Assembly (NCBI RefSeq): GCF_001548675.1
Contig: NZ_CP010834.1
Coordinates: 1,337,501 to 1,401,500 of the forward strand
Direction: 5' to 3'
Length of the DNA: 64,000 bases
DNA from: Methanobrevibacter sp. YE315
GTDB taxonomy: Archaea; Methanobacteriota; Methanobacteria; Methanobacteriales; Methanobacteriaceae
Under the pieces are notes generated by a model, which saw only the letters and a program-made list of their open reading frames with translations, was not told the DNA's origin and ran no database searches. Position 1 is the stretch's first letter. Every line of letters begins with the position of its first letter. Positions 47,459 to 56,226 of the stretch are shown here, piece after piece. The translations under genes were made by a program, and so were the position numbers.

Positions 47459-48220
47459 ATGGATGAACATAAACGTTGGAAAATTAAATTTTCATTGTTA
47501 ATGGTTGTTTTGATAATTATCATTTATGGATCAAATTACCTCGTATTGGGTGATGCCGAACATATTATATCATACATCTGGACCCATTTGGGTTTTATTC
47601 CTGTTGATATACTTGTTGTAGCATTTTTACTTGATGAAATTATTGAAAGAAAAGAAAAAGAAGCTATGCTTGAAAAATTAGACATGCTCATGAGTACATT
47701 CTTTTCAGAAATCGGTAATGACTTAATTAAACAATTAAGTGCTGTAAACAAATACAAAACAGATACTGAAAATTTAAAATTAATTAAAAACTGGAGTCAA
47801 AAAGATTACGAAAATAAATTAGCTGAACTAAAAGACAAAAGCATTGACTTTAGAGCAGATATTGCACCCGAACAGAGAGAAGAATTTTTGGAAAACTTGA
47901 GAGAATTGCTTGTTAATAAAAGAGAATTCATCATTAACTTAATTAACAACCCGAATTTGCTTGAAAAAGAGGAATTTACAGGTTTAATTAATGCAATTCT
48001 CCACTTAGATGAAGAATTAGAACACAGAAAAGATTTAGCATTAGTCAATGAGACTGACTTCGGACACTTGAATGGGGACATGCAAAGGGTATATGATAAA
48101 TTAGTCCATGAATGGGTGTACTACCTAAAATATCTGGACAAACACCACCCATACATGATTGCATTGATTATCCGTACCAATCCATTTGACGAAAATGCCG
48201 ATGTCTATGTGAAAGAATAG
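47459..48220 (+). CDS. Membrane-anchored hypothetical protein with a long helical tail
   Basis: A 253-aa protein. Two hydrophobic segments lie in the first 65 residues (FSLLMVVLIIIIYGSNYLV and GFIPVDILVVAFLLDEII), followed by a charged, largely helical cytoplasmic region likely to form coiled coils. I do not recognise the family; related proteins seem to occur in other methanogens. GGAGAT precedes the ATG. It lies between cbiT and mobA in the plus-strand run, so co-transcription is likely without proving a functional link. Confidence 0.65.
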   Translation: MDEHKRWKIKFSLLMVVLIIIIYGSNYLVLGDAEHIISYIWTHLGFIPVDILVVAFLLDEIIERKEKEAMLEKLDMLMSTFFSEIGNDLIKQLSAVNKYKTDTENLKLIKNWSQKDYENKLAELKDKSIDFRADIAPEQREEFLENLRELLVNKREFIINLINNPNLLEKEEFTGLINAILHLDEELEHRKDLALVNETDFGHLNGDMQRVYDKLVHEWVYYLKYLDKHHPYMIALIIRTNPFDENADVYVKE

Positions 48221-48238
48221 AAAATCCGGAGATTTAAT

Positions 48239-48868
48239 ATGAGTAGTGAAATTGAAAATAATGAAAATATTAAATCTTGCATTATTTTATGTGGAGGGCA
48301 AAGTAGAAGAATGGGTCGCGACAAAGGATCAATGATTATTCAAGATAAACCTATGATAAAACACATCCTTTCTACTTTAAACCACCAGATTGATGAAGCA
48401 ATAATCGTTTTAAATGATAAGACCAGAGTTGACAAATATAACGAATTTATCAATCCCGAAGAATACTCATATACCATCACATTTTTAGAAGACAAAATAA
48501 AAAATAAGGGCCCTATGCCTGGAATTATGACCGGACTTGAACAGATAAAAAGTGATTATGCATTAATATTGCCATGTGACAGCCCTTATGTATCTGAAAA
48601 ATACATAAAAACTATTTTTTCTGAATTAGATAATAATTATCAAGCTATCGTTCCTTTTCACGATGAACAAAATAAATTGAAAACATCAGAACCACTGCAC
48701 TCAATTTACAGTAAGAAAATCATTCCTAAAATTGAAGAATTGGTTAGGGAGGATGTTTTGCACATTAAAGGACTGATAGAAAAAATAGATGTTAAATTTG
48801 TTTTGATTGATAATAAAAAAATAGAAAAAAAAGAATTTAGAAATCTTAATCGTCCGGAAGACATTTAA
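48239..48868 (+). CDS. mobA: Molybdenum cofactor guanylyltransferase
   Basis: A 209-aa nucleotidyltransferase that joins GMP to molybdopterin. CGGQSRRMGRDKGSMII is the GTP-binding signature, and LPCDSPYVSEKYI the metal-binding part. Molybdo- or tungstopterin is needed for formylmethanofuran dehydrogenase in methanogenesis. A related cofactor nucleotidyltransferase remains possible. The stop overlaps the stop of the converging rrp42 gene by four bases. Confidence 0.9.
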   Translation: MSSEIENNENIKSCIILCGGQSRRMGRDKGSMIIQDKPMIKHILSTLNHQIDEAIIVLNDKTRVDKYNEFINPEEYSYTITFLEDKIKNKGPMPGIMTGLEQIKSDYALILPCDSPYVSEKYIKTIFSELDNNYQAIVPFHDEQNKLKTSEPLHSIYSKKIIPKIEELVREDVLHIKGLIEKIDVKFVLIDNKKIEKKEFRNLNRPEDI

Positions 48869-49659
48869 AGATATTCTATTAACTCTTTTACTTTACCTAC
48901 TGCAGTATTTACACAGTAGAGAATTTCATCTTTAGTAAATGGTTCTTTTCCACCTTTTTGCATGGAACAGATGTGACCTTCTTTTGTAACACCAACATTT
49001 AAACGAGCACTGGATACTCTTTCCTCATCCAATGTTGGGTCAATAACCATTTTATCACCAATTTTAACGAAGGTACATAATGCTAATTCGTTGTTGATTG
49101 GTAAATCAAAGGTTTCATCTTCACTAATGACTACTTCTTCATCAACAATTTCAGCAACAGGCAATTTTGTTGATTTGAGTGCAGCCATAACAGCTAATTC
49201 ACATGCATCGAAAAGGTTTCCGCAGTTGTCGATAATGTGCAAATCAATGAATAACATCCAAACGTGTTTTCCTTCTTCAACACATAATTTGTCTAATTCC
49301 ACCAATTCACTTTCACGGATACCTCTGTCAACCACACGTGCAAGTTCAATGGAATCGTCACTAGGTGGTCCTGGTTCAAAATTAGGATCAGCCATCGGCA
49401 ACATTTCACAATTGGTCATTAAAACTCCTAAATCAGGAGTATCTGGGAATGGGCTTCCAAGTTGTGGTTTAATACCCACCATAACTTGAGTTCCACCAAG
49501 TCTTACGCGAGCAGAACCTTCAGCTTTAGAAATAACATTAGTTTCAATAGAAATATCCCTATATTCAGTTAATCCCCTGCCATCTTCTCTTTTATCGTTT
49601 TTGACAAGGTTAGTAATACTTTGTCTTGTAATTTCTGGTACTATATCCATATTATCCAC
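48865..49659 (-). CDS. rrp42: Exosome subunit Rrp42
   Basis: A 264-aa RNase PH-like subunit, the partner of Rrp41 in the hexameric exosome ring. DGRGLTEYRDISIETN and RVVDRGIRESELV are family features; the catalytic Asp pair of Rrp41 is not retained in this subunit type. It is last in the order rrp4-rrp41-rrp42 and starts three bases after rrp41 ends. Its stop overlaps that of mobA. Confidence 0.95.
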   Translation of the reverse strand: MDNMDIVPEITRQSITNLVKNDKREDGRGLTEYRDISIETNVISKAEGSARVRLGGTQVMVGIKPQLGSPFPDTPDLGVLMTNCEMLPMADPNFEPGPPSDDSIELARVVDRGIRESELVELDKLCVEEGKHVWMLFIDLHIIDNCGNLFDACELAVMAALKSTKLPVAEIVDEEVVISEDETFDLPINNELALCTFVKIGDKMVIDPTLDEERVSSARLNVGVTKEGHICSMQKGGKEPFTKDEILYCVNTAVGKVKELIEYL

Positions 49660-49662
49660 TCA

Positions 49663-50358
49663 CTATTCTGTAGAATACTTTTTCATTAAAGCTTCTTTTT
49701 GAATTTCACTAACTTTAAGACATCCTTCCATAGCTAAGTCAATAGCTTTTGCAAATTCCTCTTCAGTTAAATTACCGTCACTTTGCAATAAGGTAATTTC
49801 GCCTGTTCTTGGCATCATAGCTATTGGAACATCAGCCTGACCTTCTTTATCTTCGTATTCAGATAAATCAAGTACAACTTCATCATTAACTTTACCTGCA
49901 GCGCAACCTACAACAATATCTTTCATAGGCACTCCTGCATCAACAAGTGCAACGGAAGCTGCTGTAATACCTGCACAACGAGTTCCACCTTCAGCTTCTA
50001 TTACTTCTATATAAATATCAATCATTGAACGAGGATAGTTTTCCAACATTAAAGCTGGTCTTAAAGCATCAGCTGTAATTTTAGAAATTTCAGATGATCT
50101 TCTATCAGGCCCTGGTCTTTTCCTGTCATCTACTGAAAATGGAGCCATATTGTATCTGCATCTGATTACACCAGTGTTTGGCTCAAGTAATCTTCTGATA
50201 TATGATTCTCTAGGACCATAAACAGCTACTAAAATTTTATTTCCACCAACTTCCAAGTAAGCTGAACCATCAGCACGTTCAAGCACTCCTGCTTCAATTT
50301 TGATAGGACGTAATTCATCAAATTTCCTACCATCCTTTCTAATAAATTCTGACATCAT
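49663..50358 (-). CDS. rrp41: Exosome subunit Rrp41 (catalytic)
   Basis: A 231-aa RNase PH-like subunit that degrades RNA from the 3' end with phosphate. [20 protein letters not shown] and [23 protein letters not shown] are typical of the active subunit, with [22 protein letters not shown] for the metal site. GAGGTTGAT precedes the paired ATGs. It sits between rrp4 and rrp42, as in most archaea. Confidence 0.96.
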   Translation of the reverse strand: MMSEFIRKDGRKFDELRPIKIEAGVLERADGSAYLEVGGNKILVAVYGPRESYIRRLLEPNTGVIRCRYNMAPFSVDDRKRPGPDRRSSEISKITADALRPALMLENYPRSMIDIYIEVIEAEGGTRCAGITAASVALVDAGVPMKDIVVGCAAGKVNDEVVLDLSEYEDKEGQADVPIAMMPRTGEITLLQSDGNLTEEEFAKAIDLAMEGCLKVSEIQKEALMKKYSTE

Positions 50359-50381
50359 ATCAACCTCTTAATCGTGAAGAA

Positions 50382-51302
50382 TTATTTATTATTCAATATA
50401 AAAGAATTATTTGAGTTATCACCATAAGATAAGGAACCGTCTTTTTTATTTTTTCTTTTTAATTCTTCAATAACCTCAGCTATGTTAGGCTTATCACTTT
50501 TTTCTTTTTTCTCTTCTTCTTTTTCTTCTTCTTCTAATTCTTCTTCTTCTAATTCTTCTTTAAAATTTTGAAGTTTAGGTTTTTCTAAAACAAATTCCTC
50601 TTCCTCTTCATTAACTTCTTCAGGTGGTAATTCACCATCGATAGCTAAATATAATTTGTTCTTAATTTTGTTAGTTAAACCAGAAGTATGAGCTTCAGCC
50701 TCAATTAAATGAATAATGTTTTTGGTAAGTTGTTCCATGTCTTCGTCACCTTTTACCCAAACGAGACCGTTTTGACCAACAACAATTTTACAATTGGTTT
50801 TGTCTTTAATCATGTTGATCATAGAACCTTTTTTACCAATTAATCTAGGAACTTTAGTTGGAGCAATATCTACGATAATTCCTCCTTTAAATTTACCCAT
50901 GCCTCTTCCTTTTAAACCGAGTTTTGCCTTTTTAATCTCATCAACATCGACAACTCTTAAAAATAGAACATCCCCAACATCATAAACTTTGTTGAGTTCT
51001 TTTTTCTCACGACCAAACACTTCAAAAGCAGGTAAAATTCCGGAATAAGGTGAATTAATGTCGACATCCCACATTGAGAATCTGACATCATTAATCTTAC
51101 CTATTACAACATCTCCTTTTTTAGGAACATATTTACTTTTAAGAGGAATAACTCTAAGTTTTTTATTCCTCAAAGAAACAAGCCCCATTAAAGAAGAACA
51201 AACTTTACCATTCTCTTTAAAGGTACCTCTTCCTGAATAGTATTCATCGTCAGCTAAAATCTGACCAGGAATAACTAAATCTTTATTTTCCACATATATC
51301 AT
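50382..51302 (-). CDS. rrp4: Exosome RNA-binding cap subunit Rrp4
   Basis: A 306-aa subunit with an N-terminal domain, an S1 domain ([21 protein letters not shown]), and a KH domain ([19 protein letters not shown]). It feeds RNA into the exosome channel. An unusual feature is the C-terminal extension of about 80 residues, mostly Glu and Lys, that ends in a Asn/Ser stretch; typical archaeal Rrp4 is about 230 aa. Confidence 0.93.
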   Translation of the reverse strand: MIYVENKDLVIPGQILADDEYYSGRGTFKENGKVCSSLMGLVSLRNKKLRVIPLKSKYVPKKGDVVIGKINDVRFSMWDVDINSPYSGILPAFEVFGREKKELNKVYDVGDVLFLRVVDVDEIKKAKLGLKGRGMGKFKGGIIVDIAPTKVPRLIGKKGSMINMIKDKTNCKIVVGQNGLVWVKGDEDMEQLTKNIIHLIEAEAHTSGLTNKIKNKLYLAIDGELPPEEVNEEEEEFVLEKPKLQNFKEELEEEELEEEEKEEEKKEKSDKPNIAEVIEELKRKNKKDGSLSYGDNSNNSFILNNK

Positions 51303-51322
51303 AATAATCCCATAAGTTTAAA

Positions 51323-52024
51323 TCATTTAATAGTTCTAGTTTCTGCTTCACCATTTGAAATTTCAGCCATTTTTGCAGCAAAGGAATCTTGAAGACCTCC
51401 CGGCATTTCAACAATGCCAATCCAAGATCCATCTTGTTGCCATTCTTCGTTTATAACTTCACCAAATCCATGAATAATGGAATAAGCGCCTCCAGCAGCA
51501 GCACCAGGAAGTCTAACAGCAACTTTGATTTTTTCAAACCTGATTGGAATTAACGGTTTGATGGCTTTTAAAGCTGATTGTACTTGTTGGTCGACTGAAG
51601 TAAATGGATCAAACTTAACTTTTGCCTCATCACAAGCATTTTCAATCCTTTGAACCGGATGAGGTAAACCATTTTGAGGATTAACCGCTTCTTTAGCAAT
51701 TTTATTAATGACAAGCCTTCTTTTGTCCGCTTGCATTTTCCTTTTTTGATCTGCAGTTAACTGAACAGTCCCTTTTTCAAGAATAACTTTAGAAACTTCA
51801 ATAGGATCTGTAGTTTCAAAAATTTTATTCATAGCTTCATCAGAAGCCTTATCTCCTTTTTTGGAATCTTTGAAAATTTCTTCAACAGCTAAAAGATCTT
51901 CAATGGCAACATCCGGACCATCAGGATTCCTATAATCAGCTGCTAAATCAGGGTCAACCAATATTTCAAAGTGTTCACCGCAGTATTCATATTTAGCGAT
52001 AATAGCTTCATCAACATTAACCAT
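51323..52024 (-). CDS. Ribosome maturation protein SBDS (Sdo1)
   Basis: A 233-aa three-domain protein, homologue of the human Shwachman-Diamond protein. EDLLAVEEIFKDSKKGDKAS is the FYSH domain core, and IKVAVRLPGAAAGGAYSIIHGFGEV the third domain. It helps to release aIF6 from large ribosomal subunits. In archaea it is regularly next to exosome and proteasome genes, as here. Length is standard. Confidence 0.95.
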   Translation of the reverse strand: MVNVDEAIIAKYEYCGEHFEILVDPDLAADYRNPDGPDVAIEDLLAVEEIFKDSKKGDKASDEAMNKIFETTDPIEVSKVILEKGTVQLTADQKRKMQADKRRLVINKIAKEAVNPQNGLPHPVQRIENACDEAKVKFDPFTSVDQQVQSALKAIKPLIPIRFEKIKVAVRLPGAAAGGAYSIIHGFGEVINEEWQQDGSWIGIVEMPGGLQDSFAAKMAEISNGEAETRTIK

Positions 52025-52057
52025 TGAAACATCCCCTAACTAATAATCAGAAAAAAT

Positions 52058-52837
52058 TTAATCATTTATTTCTTCATCTAAATCTTCTTCGGATTCCTCT
52101 TCTTCTTCCTCTTCTTCGACTAGCACTTCATCAATGTACTTTTGCACTTCGTCTTGAGGGAGTTTAACGTATTTTTCATCTTCAATTTTAATAATTGCAA
52201 TTTCAACATTTTTTGAAGTGGTTTCATGATCTGTAGCGCCATTGATAGCAACTAATGCTAAGTTAATTGCATCTTCCAATGTCAAATCATCTTTGTATTT
52301 TTCTTCGAATATTTCCATTGCAGCAGATCTTCCTGAACCAATAGCGGTTGCCTTATATTCGATTAATGCTCCACTAGGATCAGTTTCGAATAATTTGCAT
52401 TTTCCATTATATACTCCACCAATGATTAATGCAGAACCGAAAGGCCTTACACCACCATTTTGAGTGTATAATTGTAACATATCACATAGTTTTTTAGATA
52501 AACTAGTTACACGAATAGGTTCACTATAGGTGATTTTATTAATTTGAGCTTCGACCCTAGCTCTTTCGACTAAAGCTCTTGCGTCAGCTACAAGACCTGA
52601 AGTGGCTGCTCCAATATGTTCATCAATTTTAAAGATTTTTTCGATTGATGAAGCTTCTACCAAACTTGAAGTGGTTCTTTTATCAACAGCTAAAACAATA
52701 CCTTCAGAACTTTTTACACCAATAGATGTAGTTCCTCTTTTTACAGCTTCTCTTGCATATTCAACCTGGAAAAGTCTTCCATCTGGGCTAAATACAGTAA
52801 TTGCTCTATCATATCCAGCGTTTTGTAAAGGTTGCAT
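52058..52837 (-). CDS. psmA: Proteasome alpha subunit
   Basis: A 259-aa subunit. Its N-terminus [21 protein letters not shown] is the conserved alpha-ring gate segment. The outer rings control substrate entry and are non-catalytic. The last about 20 residues are nearly all Glu and Asp, longer than usual. The ribosome binding site GAGGT is clear. It is first in the run that continues with SBDS and the exosome genes. Confidence 0.96.
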   Translation of the reverse strand: MQPLQNAGYDRAITVFSPDGRLFQVEYAREAVKRGTTSIGVKSSEGIVLAVDKRTTSSLVEASSIEKIFKIDEHIGAATSGLVADARALVERARVEAQINKITYSEPIRVTSLSKKLCDMLQLYTQNGGVRPFGSALIIGGVYNGKCKLFETDPSGALIEYKATAIGSGRSAAMEIFEEKYKDDLTLEDAINLALVAINGATDHETTSKNVEIAIIKIEDEKYVKLPQDEVQKYIDEVLVEEEEEEEESEEDLDEEIND

Positions 52838-53053
52838 AAATAATACCTCACATTTTTCATAAATATTTATAAATTTTAAATTCGACTACATAAAAAAATA
52901 AAACCAAATCTCCATGAAAAGGTGAATTTTAATTTTAATTACTACATTGTAGCTGATTAAAATAATTTTTTTATTCTTTTTCCATAAATCCAATAGATAT
53001 TTATATTAATATATTATTTATAAAGTTTTCTATTTTAAACTAACAAAAAGTAA

Positions 53054-53410
53054 TTAAATATATTTTTGTGAAGATTTAATTGTTCCGGACAATCCGACAG
53101 TTGTAAGGGCAATCCTATTGCCACTATACATATTTGCCAAAGCCAATGCTGATCTGACTTCATCAACATATCCTCTTTGACATCGAATAATGGCCTTATA
53201 ATGATAATAATCCTCTTCTTTTTCCATTTCAAAGAATTTCATTACCCATAAATTAAAATTAGATGTTTCAAGCTCTCCTTGAAAACGAATACAGGCATCC
53301 CAAATTATTGTCACCAAATCATCTTTGGATATCTCTGAAATTGTTTTGACATCAACTGTCAGATACCTATTGTTTTTTCTAAGGGTAGGGGGCAATACTC
53401 TAAGCTTCAT
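53054..53410 (-). CDS. rnp2: RNase P protein component 2 (Pop5)
   Basis: A 118-aa protein, homologue of eukaryotic Pop5. LRVLPPTLRKNNRYL and GLSGTIKSSQKY mark the ends. With Rpp30 it activates the catalytic RNA that trims tRNA 5' ends. I chose the ATG at 53410 preceded by GGAGG over the TTG two codons earlier. It overlaps the end of rnp3 by 11 bases, so the two are coupled. Confidence 0.94.
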   Translation of the reverse strand: MKLRVLPPTLRKNNRYLTVDVKTISEISKDDLVTIIWDACIRFQGELETSNFNLWVMKFFEMEKEEDYYHYKAIIRCQRGYVDEVRSALALANMYSGNRIALTTVGLSGTIKSSQKYI

Positions 53411-54110
53411 CGTCAACCCTCCTGACGCCTCTAAAAATCATCTGATCCCTATTTTTGTTAAATTCAAGGATGTCCTTTGAGCTTTTGAATGATTTGGAAA
53501 TCTCATCATCTGTTAAACCTGTCTGTTTAAAAAATGCAATAAAATCGTAAGTAGTCCTAATATCAAAAACAGATTCTGCTCTTGTGGATAAAACCAAAGG
53601 AAAATCAAATTTCCTATATAATGTATAGATATCCTTGAAATTAGAAAGTATTTTTGACCTGTGTGATAAATAACTCCTCAATATATCCTTAAAACATAAT
53701 TCTATCGCAACATTATTTCTTACGGCTTCTTTTGCAAGCACATGATTTATGCCACAGTCATATCTTTTCAAATAAGGCCTTGATAATATATCCACCTTAA
53801 CATTCTCCAAAGTAGCACGGTTGACCTTTAAATCACCACCAACAACAGAAATGCATGAGGATTTGCTCCTGTACTTATTTACAATCTTTCTAATTTCATT
53901 AACGTTGGATGAACTGATTTCCAAGGTAAAATCAAAATCGATTATATCCTCCAAAGTGTTTTTTAACTCATCATTAAAATCAAGCGCTTGTGAAAATTCG
54001 TTTTGATTATATGAAAAATTAATATGATTCCAACCATATCTGGAAGCTTCATTAGCTATTCTTATATTATCTTTCAAGCTACTTCCTTTAATATTTAAAT
54101 CAAAAAACAT
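53400..54110 (-). CDS. rnp3: RNase P protein component 3 (Rpp30)
   Basis: A 236-aa TIM-barrel-like protein, homologue of eukaryotic Rpp30. FFDLNIKGSSLKDNIRIANEA and VALELCF-type motifs (here VAIELCFKDIL) and STRAESVFDIRT match the family. It pairs with Pop5 (Rnp2) in archaeal RNase P. No ribosome binding site is visible just before the ATG, so a leaderless start is possible. It is first of a two-gene RNase P unit. Confidence 0.93.
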   Translation of the reverse strand: MFFDLNIKGSSLKDNIRIANEASRYGWNHINFSYNQNEFSQALDFNDELKNTLEDIIDFDFTLEISSSNVNEIRKIVNKYRSKSSCISVVGGDLKVNRATLENVKVDILSRPYLKRYDCGINHVLAKEAVRNNVAIELCFKDILRSYLSHRSKILSNFKDIYTLYRKFDFPLVLSTRAESVFDIRTTYDFIAFFKQTGLTDDEISKSFKSSKDILEFNKNRDQMIFRGVRRVDDEA

Positions 54111-54180
54111 ACTAGATTATTTATTATTCTATATATTAATAACTTTTTAAAAAATGAAAAAATAAATGATTAAAAATCAT

Positions 54181-54789
54181 TTATTGATACCTATAAAAAT
54201 TAACTTGCCACTCTACAGTTTCATAATAGTCAATAGTAAATGTTTGTGATGAAGAGGACGAATAGGAAAAGGAATCTGACCTTGTTTCAACAGCACTTGT
54301 TGAACCCCAATCAACCCCACCGGATTGTCCATTTGAACCTGAAACATACAAGTGATTTGTAGCATAATTTTTAATAGGATATGCAGAAAGCTCTACCTTT
54401 ATTTCACCTGCGGGCACATCAATGACTTGTGAACCTGAACCAGAACCCGAATAGCTGCCTATATTTACCCAAGATTTGGATGGGCTACTTGAAGAAGAAA
54501 CGCTTTCAGTAGAAACCTCTCCACTGGAACCCTGTGAAGATGAAACCTGGGAAGTGGCAGGGTTCTTACTAGAAGTATCAGCATTCGCATTAGAATTATT
54601 AGCCAATGCAAAATAACCTACAGTTGCAACAAGGATTATTATAATAATGACTAAAGCGATAATCACATATTTAGTGCTATTTGAACTATTTTGCGTATTT
54701 TCATTAGTTGTATTAACCAATGACACCCCGCATTTAGTGCAAAATTTCGCAGTACTTTTATTTTCAAAACCACATTCTTTACATTTCAT
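54181..54789 (-). CDS. Zinc-ribbon membrane protein with a Ser-rich exterior domain
   Basis: A 202-aa protein. A zinc ribbon at the N-terminus (CKECG...CTKCG) lies in the cytoplasm, followed by a single membrane helix near residues 45-65, a Ser/Thr-rich linker of about 50 residues, and a C-terminal beta-rich domain. Such ribbon-helix-exterior proteins are common in methanogens and may sense or transmit signals; this is an inference. The ATG at 54789 follows the weak GGATAAA. It is divergent from the winged-helix gene at 54948. Confidence 0.7.
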   Translation of the reverse strand: MKCKECGFENKSTAKFCTKCGVSLVNTTNENTQNSSNSTKYVIIALVIIIIILVATVGYFALANNSNANADTSSKNPATSQVSSSQGSSGEVSTESVSSSSSPSKSWVNIGSYSGSGSGSQVIDVPAGEIKVELSAYPIKNYATNHLYVSGSNGQSGGVDWGSTSAVETRSDSFSYSSSSSQTFTIDYYETVEWQVNFYRYQ

Positions 54790-54897
54790 TTTATCCAATA
54801 TCCAATGTTACTATTACTATTTTTAACACAACTTGCATAATAACTTAATGGTAATCTAAAAAATTTTAATAGGTGTTTAAAGTAATTATATCAAACT

Positions 54898-54947
54898 AAT
54901 AAGATGTTATAAAACATTTTATAGTATAAAATATATAATATCTTATT
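54898..54947. promoter_or_regulatory. Large inverted repeat enclosing the winged-helix gene promoter
   Basis: Arms AATAAGATGTTAT (54898-54910) and ATAATATCTTATT (54935-54947) match with a single mismatch and enclose an AT-rich TATA region. The right arm ends right at the ATG of the winged-helix gene. This geometry fits an autoregulatory operator with two half-sites 37 bp apart. Confidence 0.6.
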
Positions 54948-55244
54948 ATGGTAAAAGAAAACGATGAACTTTTGAAACTAACTTCCTATGTTCAAATTTC
55001 TAAATACCGAGAAAAAACTTTAAAATCCATTGGCGATGAAGTCAAAATACCGACTAATATCGCAAAAGACAGTGGAATTAGAACTAACCACATTTCAAAA
55101 GTTCTAAGTGAATTAAAAAGCAAAGATATTGTTGAATGTATAAACGAAGAAGCTCGTAAAGGCAGATTATATAGGTTAACCGACACCGGTAAAGATGTAT
55201 TAGAAACTATTAAAGACAAAGAGGAAAAAGAAAAAGCTAATTAA
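54948..55244 (+). CDS. Winged-helix DNA-binding protein
   Basis: A 98-aa basic protein made of one winged helix-turn-helix: IPTNIAKDSGIRTNHISKVL is the recognition segment, and GRLYRLTDTGKDVL the wing. It has no ligand-binding domain, so it likely acts as a simple repressor or activator. No ribosome binding site is visible, and the TATA region is about 20 bases upstream, so the mRNA is probably leaderless. It converges with the zinc-ribbon/zincin gene with overlapping stops (TTAA). Confidence 0.8.
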   Translation: MVKENDELLKLTSYVQISKYREKTLKSIGDEVKIPTNIAKDSGIRTNHISKVLSELKSKDIVECINEEARKGRLYRLTDTGKDVLETIKDKEEKEKAN

Positions 55245-56218
55245 TTTACTTCTATACCTTCTTTAATACTTTCTAACTCTTTTCGAGCCTCAGAACTTGA
55301 AGCTTCTTCAAATATCTCATACAAAATCTTTAATAACATACTATTTTTAACAACCAATGGCAAACATTCACCAGTTTCAATAAATATAGAATCAAAATTC
55401 GGAGTTTTTAAATCCATTTTATACTGTAATTTTATTTCTTCACGCAACCTTTCATCCAAATATTTTTCCAGATAAACGATGATTTCATTTGCAAAAGTAT
55501 TTCCAAATATCATCATGGTTTCAATAGATTCACTGTCCAAACTGGTATCCTCAACCAGCACATTGAATGATCCGTAATTCTGATAGCCGTAGGGAATGAA
55601 TCTACCTTCAACAGTGTGTGCGCAATACTCATTCATTATCTTGAATTCAGGCAATGTTAAAAAGTACCATACAAAACTCTGCAATGTTGAAGAAGTCTTG
55701 ACATGGAATATTTCACATAATAAAGATTCAACAATAGTAAATAAAAGATAATGAGCCAATTCATGAATGATGGTTGCTATTTGAACTGAATCATCCAATC
55801 GGTCATCGTAAAAAATTTTATTTCCTAAAAATATGAATCCTCTCTCATATCCTCTTGATTTTGGATAGCATTGGGTAAATATGCCTGCAAAATTCAGTAT
55901 CTTATCTTTTATAGTATTTCCTTCAATTTCAAAGTGTTCTGCCCTGAGGAAAATTTCAGACAATAATTTATTATATTCCACATCCCCTATGCTGGCATTC
56001 GACAATAGGTTTTCATTAAATTCACTGAACAACACATCAAAAGAATCAATGTATAACGGATTCATTTGCCTTCCACATTTAATACAGTAAGTAGCATAAT
56101 CAGGATTAGATTCACTGCAAAAAGGACAAAAATGTTCTGTAATCAATTTATTGCCGCAATGAGTGCAATAATTATTTTCTTTAAGGTTGTAATTTCCGCA
56201 AATATCACAAATCTTCAA
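55241..56218 (-). CDS. Double zinc-ribbon protein with a HExxH zincin-like domain
   Basis: A 325-aa protein. Two zinc ribbons occupy the first about 50 residues (CDICG...CTHCG and CPFCS...CIKCG). The rest is a helical domain with HELAHYLLF, the zinc-protease HExxH motif, followed about 50 residues later by NEYCAHTVEGRF, whose Glu or His could be the third ligand. A cytoplasmic metallopeptidase is likely but unproven; the family is not one I recognise. I chose the TTG at 56218 after GTGAT; the GTG at 56227 overlaps the upstream stop and is an alternative. Confidence 0.65.
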   Translation of the reverse strand: MKICDICGNYNLKENNYCTHCGNKLITEHFCPFCSESNPDYATYCIKCGRQMNPLYIDSFDVLFSEFNENLLSNASIGDVEYNKLLSEIFLRAEHFEIEGNTIKDKILNFAGIFTQCYPKSRGYERGFIFLGNKIFYDDRLDDSVQIATIIHELAHYLLFTIVESLLCEIFHVKTSSTLQSFVWYFLTLPEFKIMNEYCAHTVEGRFIPYGYQNYGSFNVLVEDTSLDSESIETMMIFGNTFANEIIVYLEKYLDERLREEIKLQYKMDLKTPNFDSIFIETGECLPLVVKNSMLLKILYEIFEEASSSEARKELESIKEGIEVN

Positions 56219-56226
56219 TAAAATCA

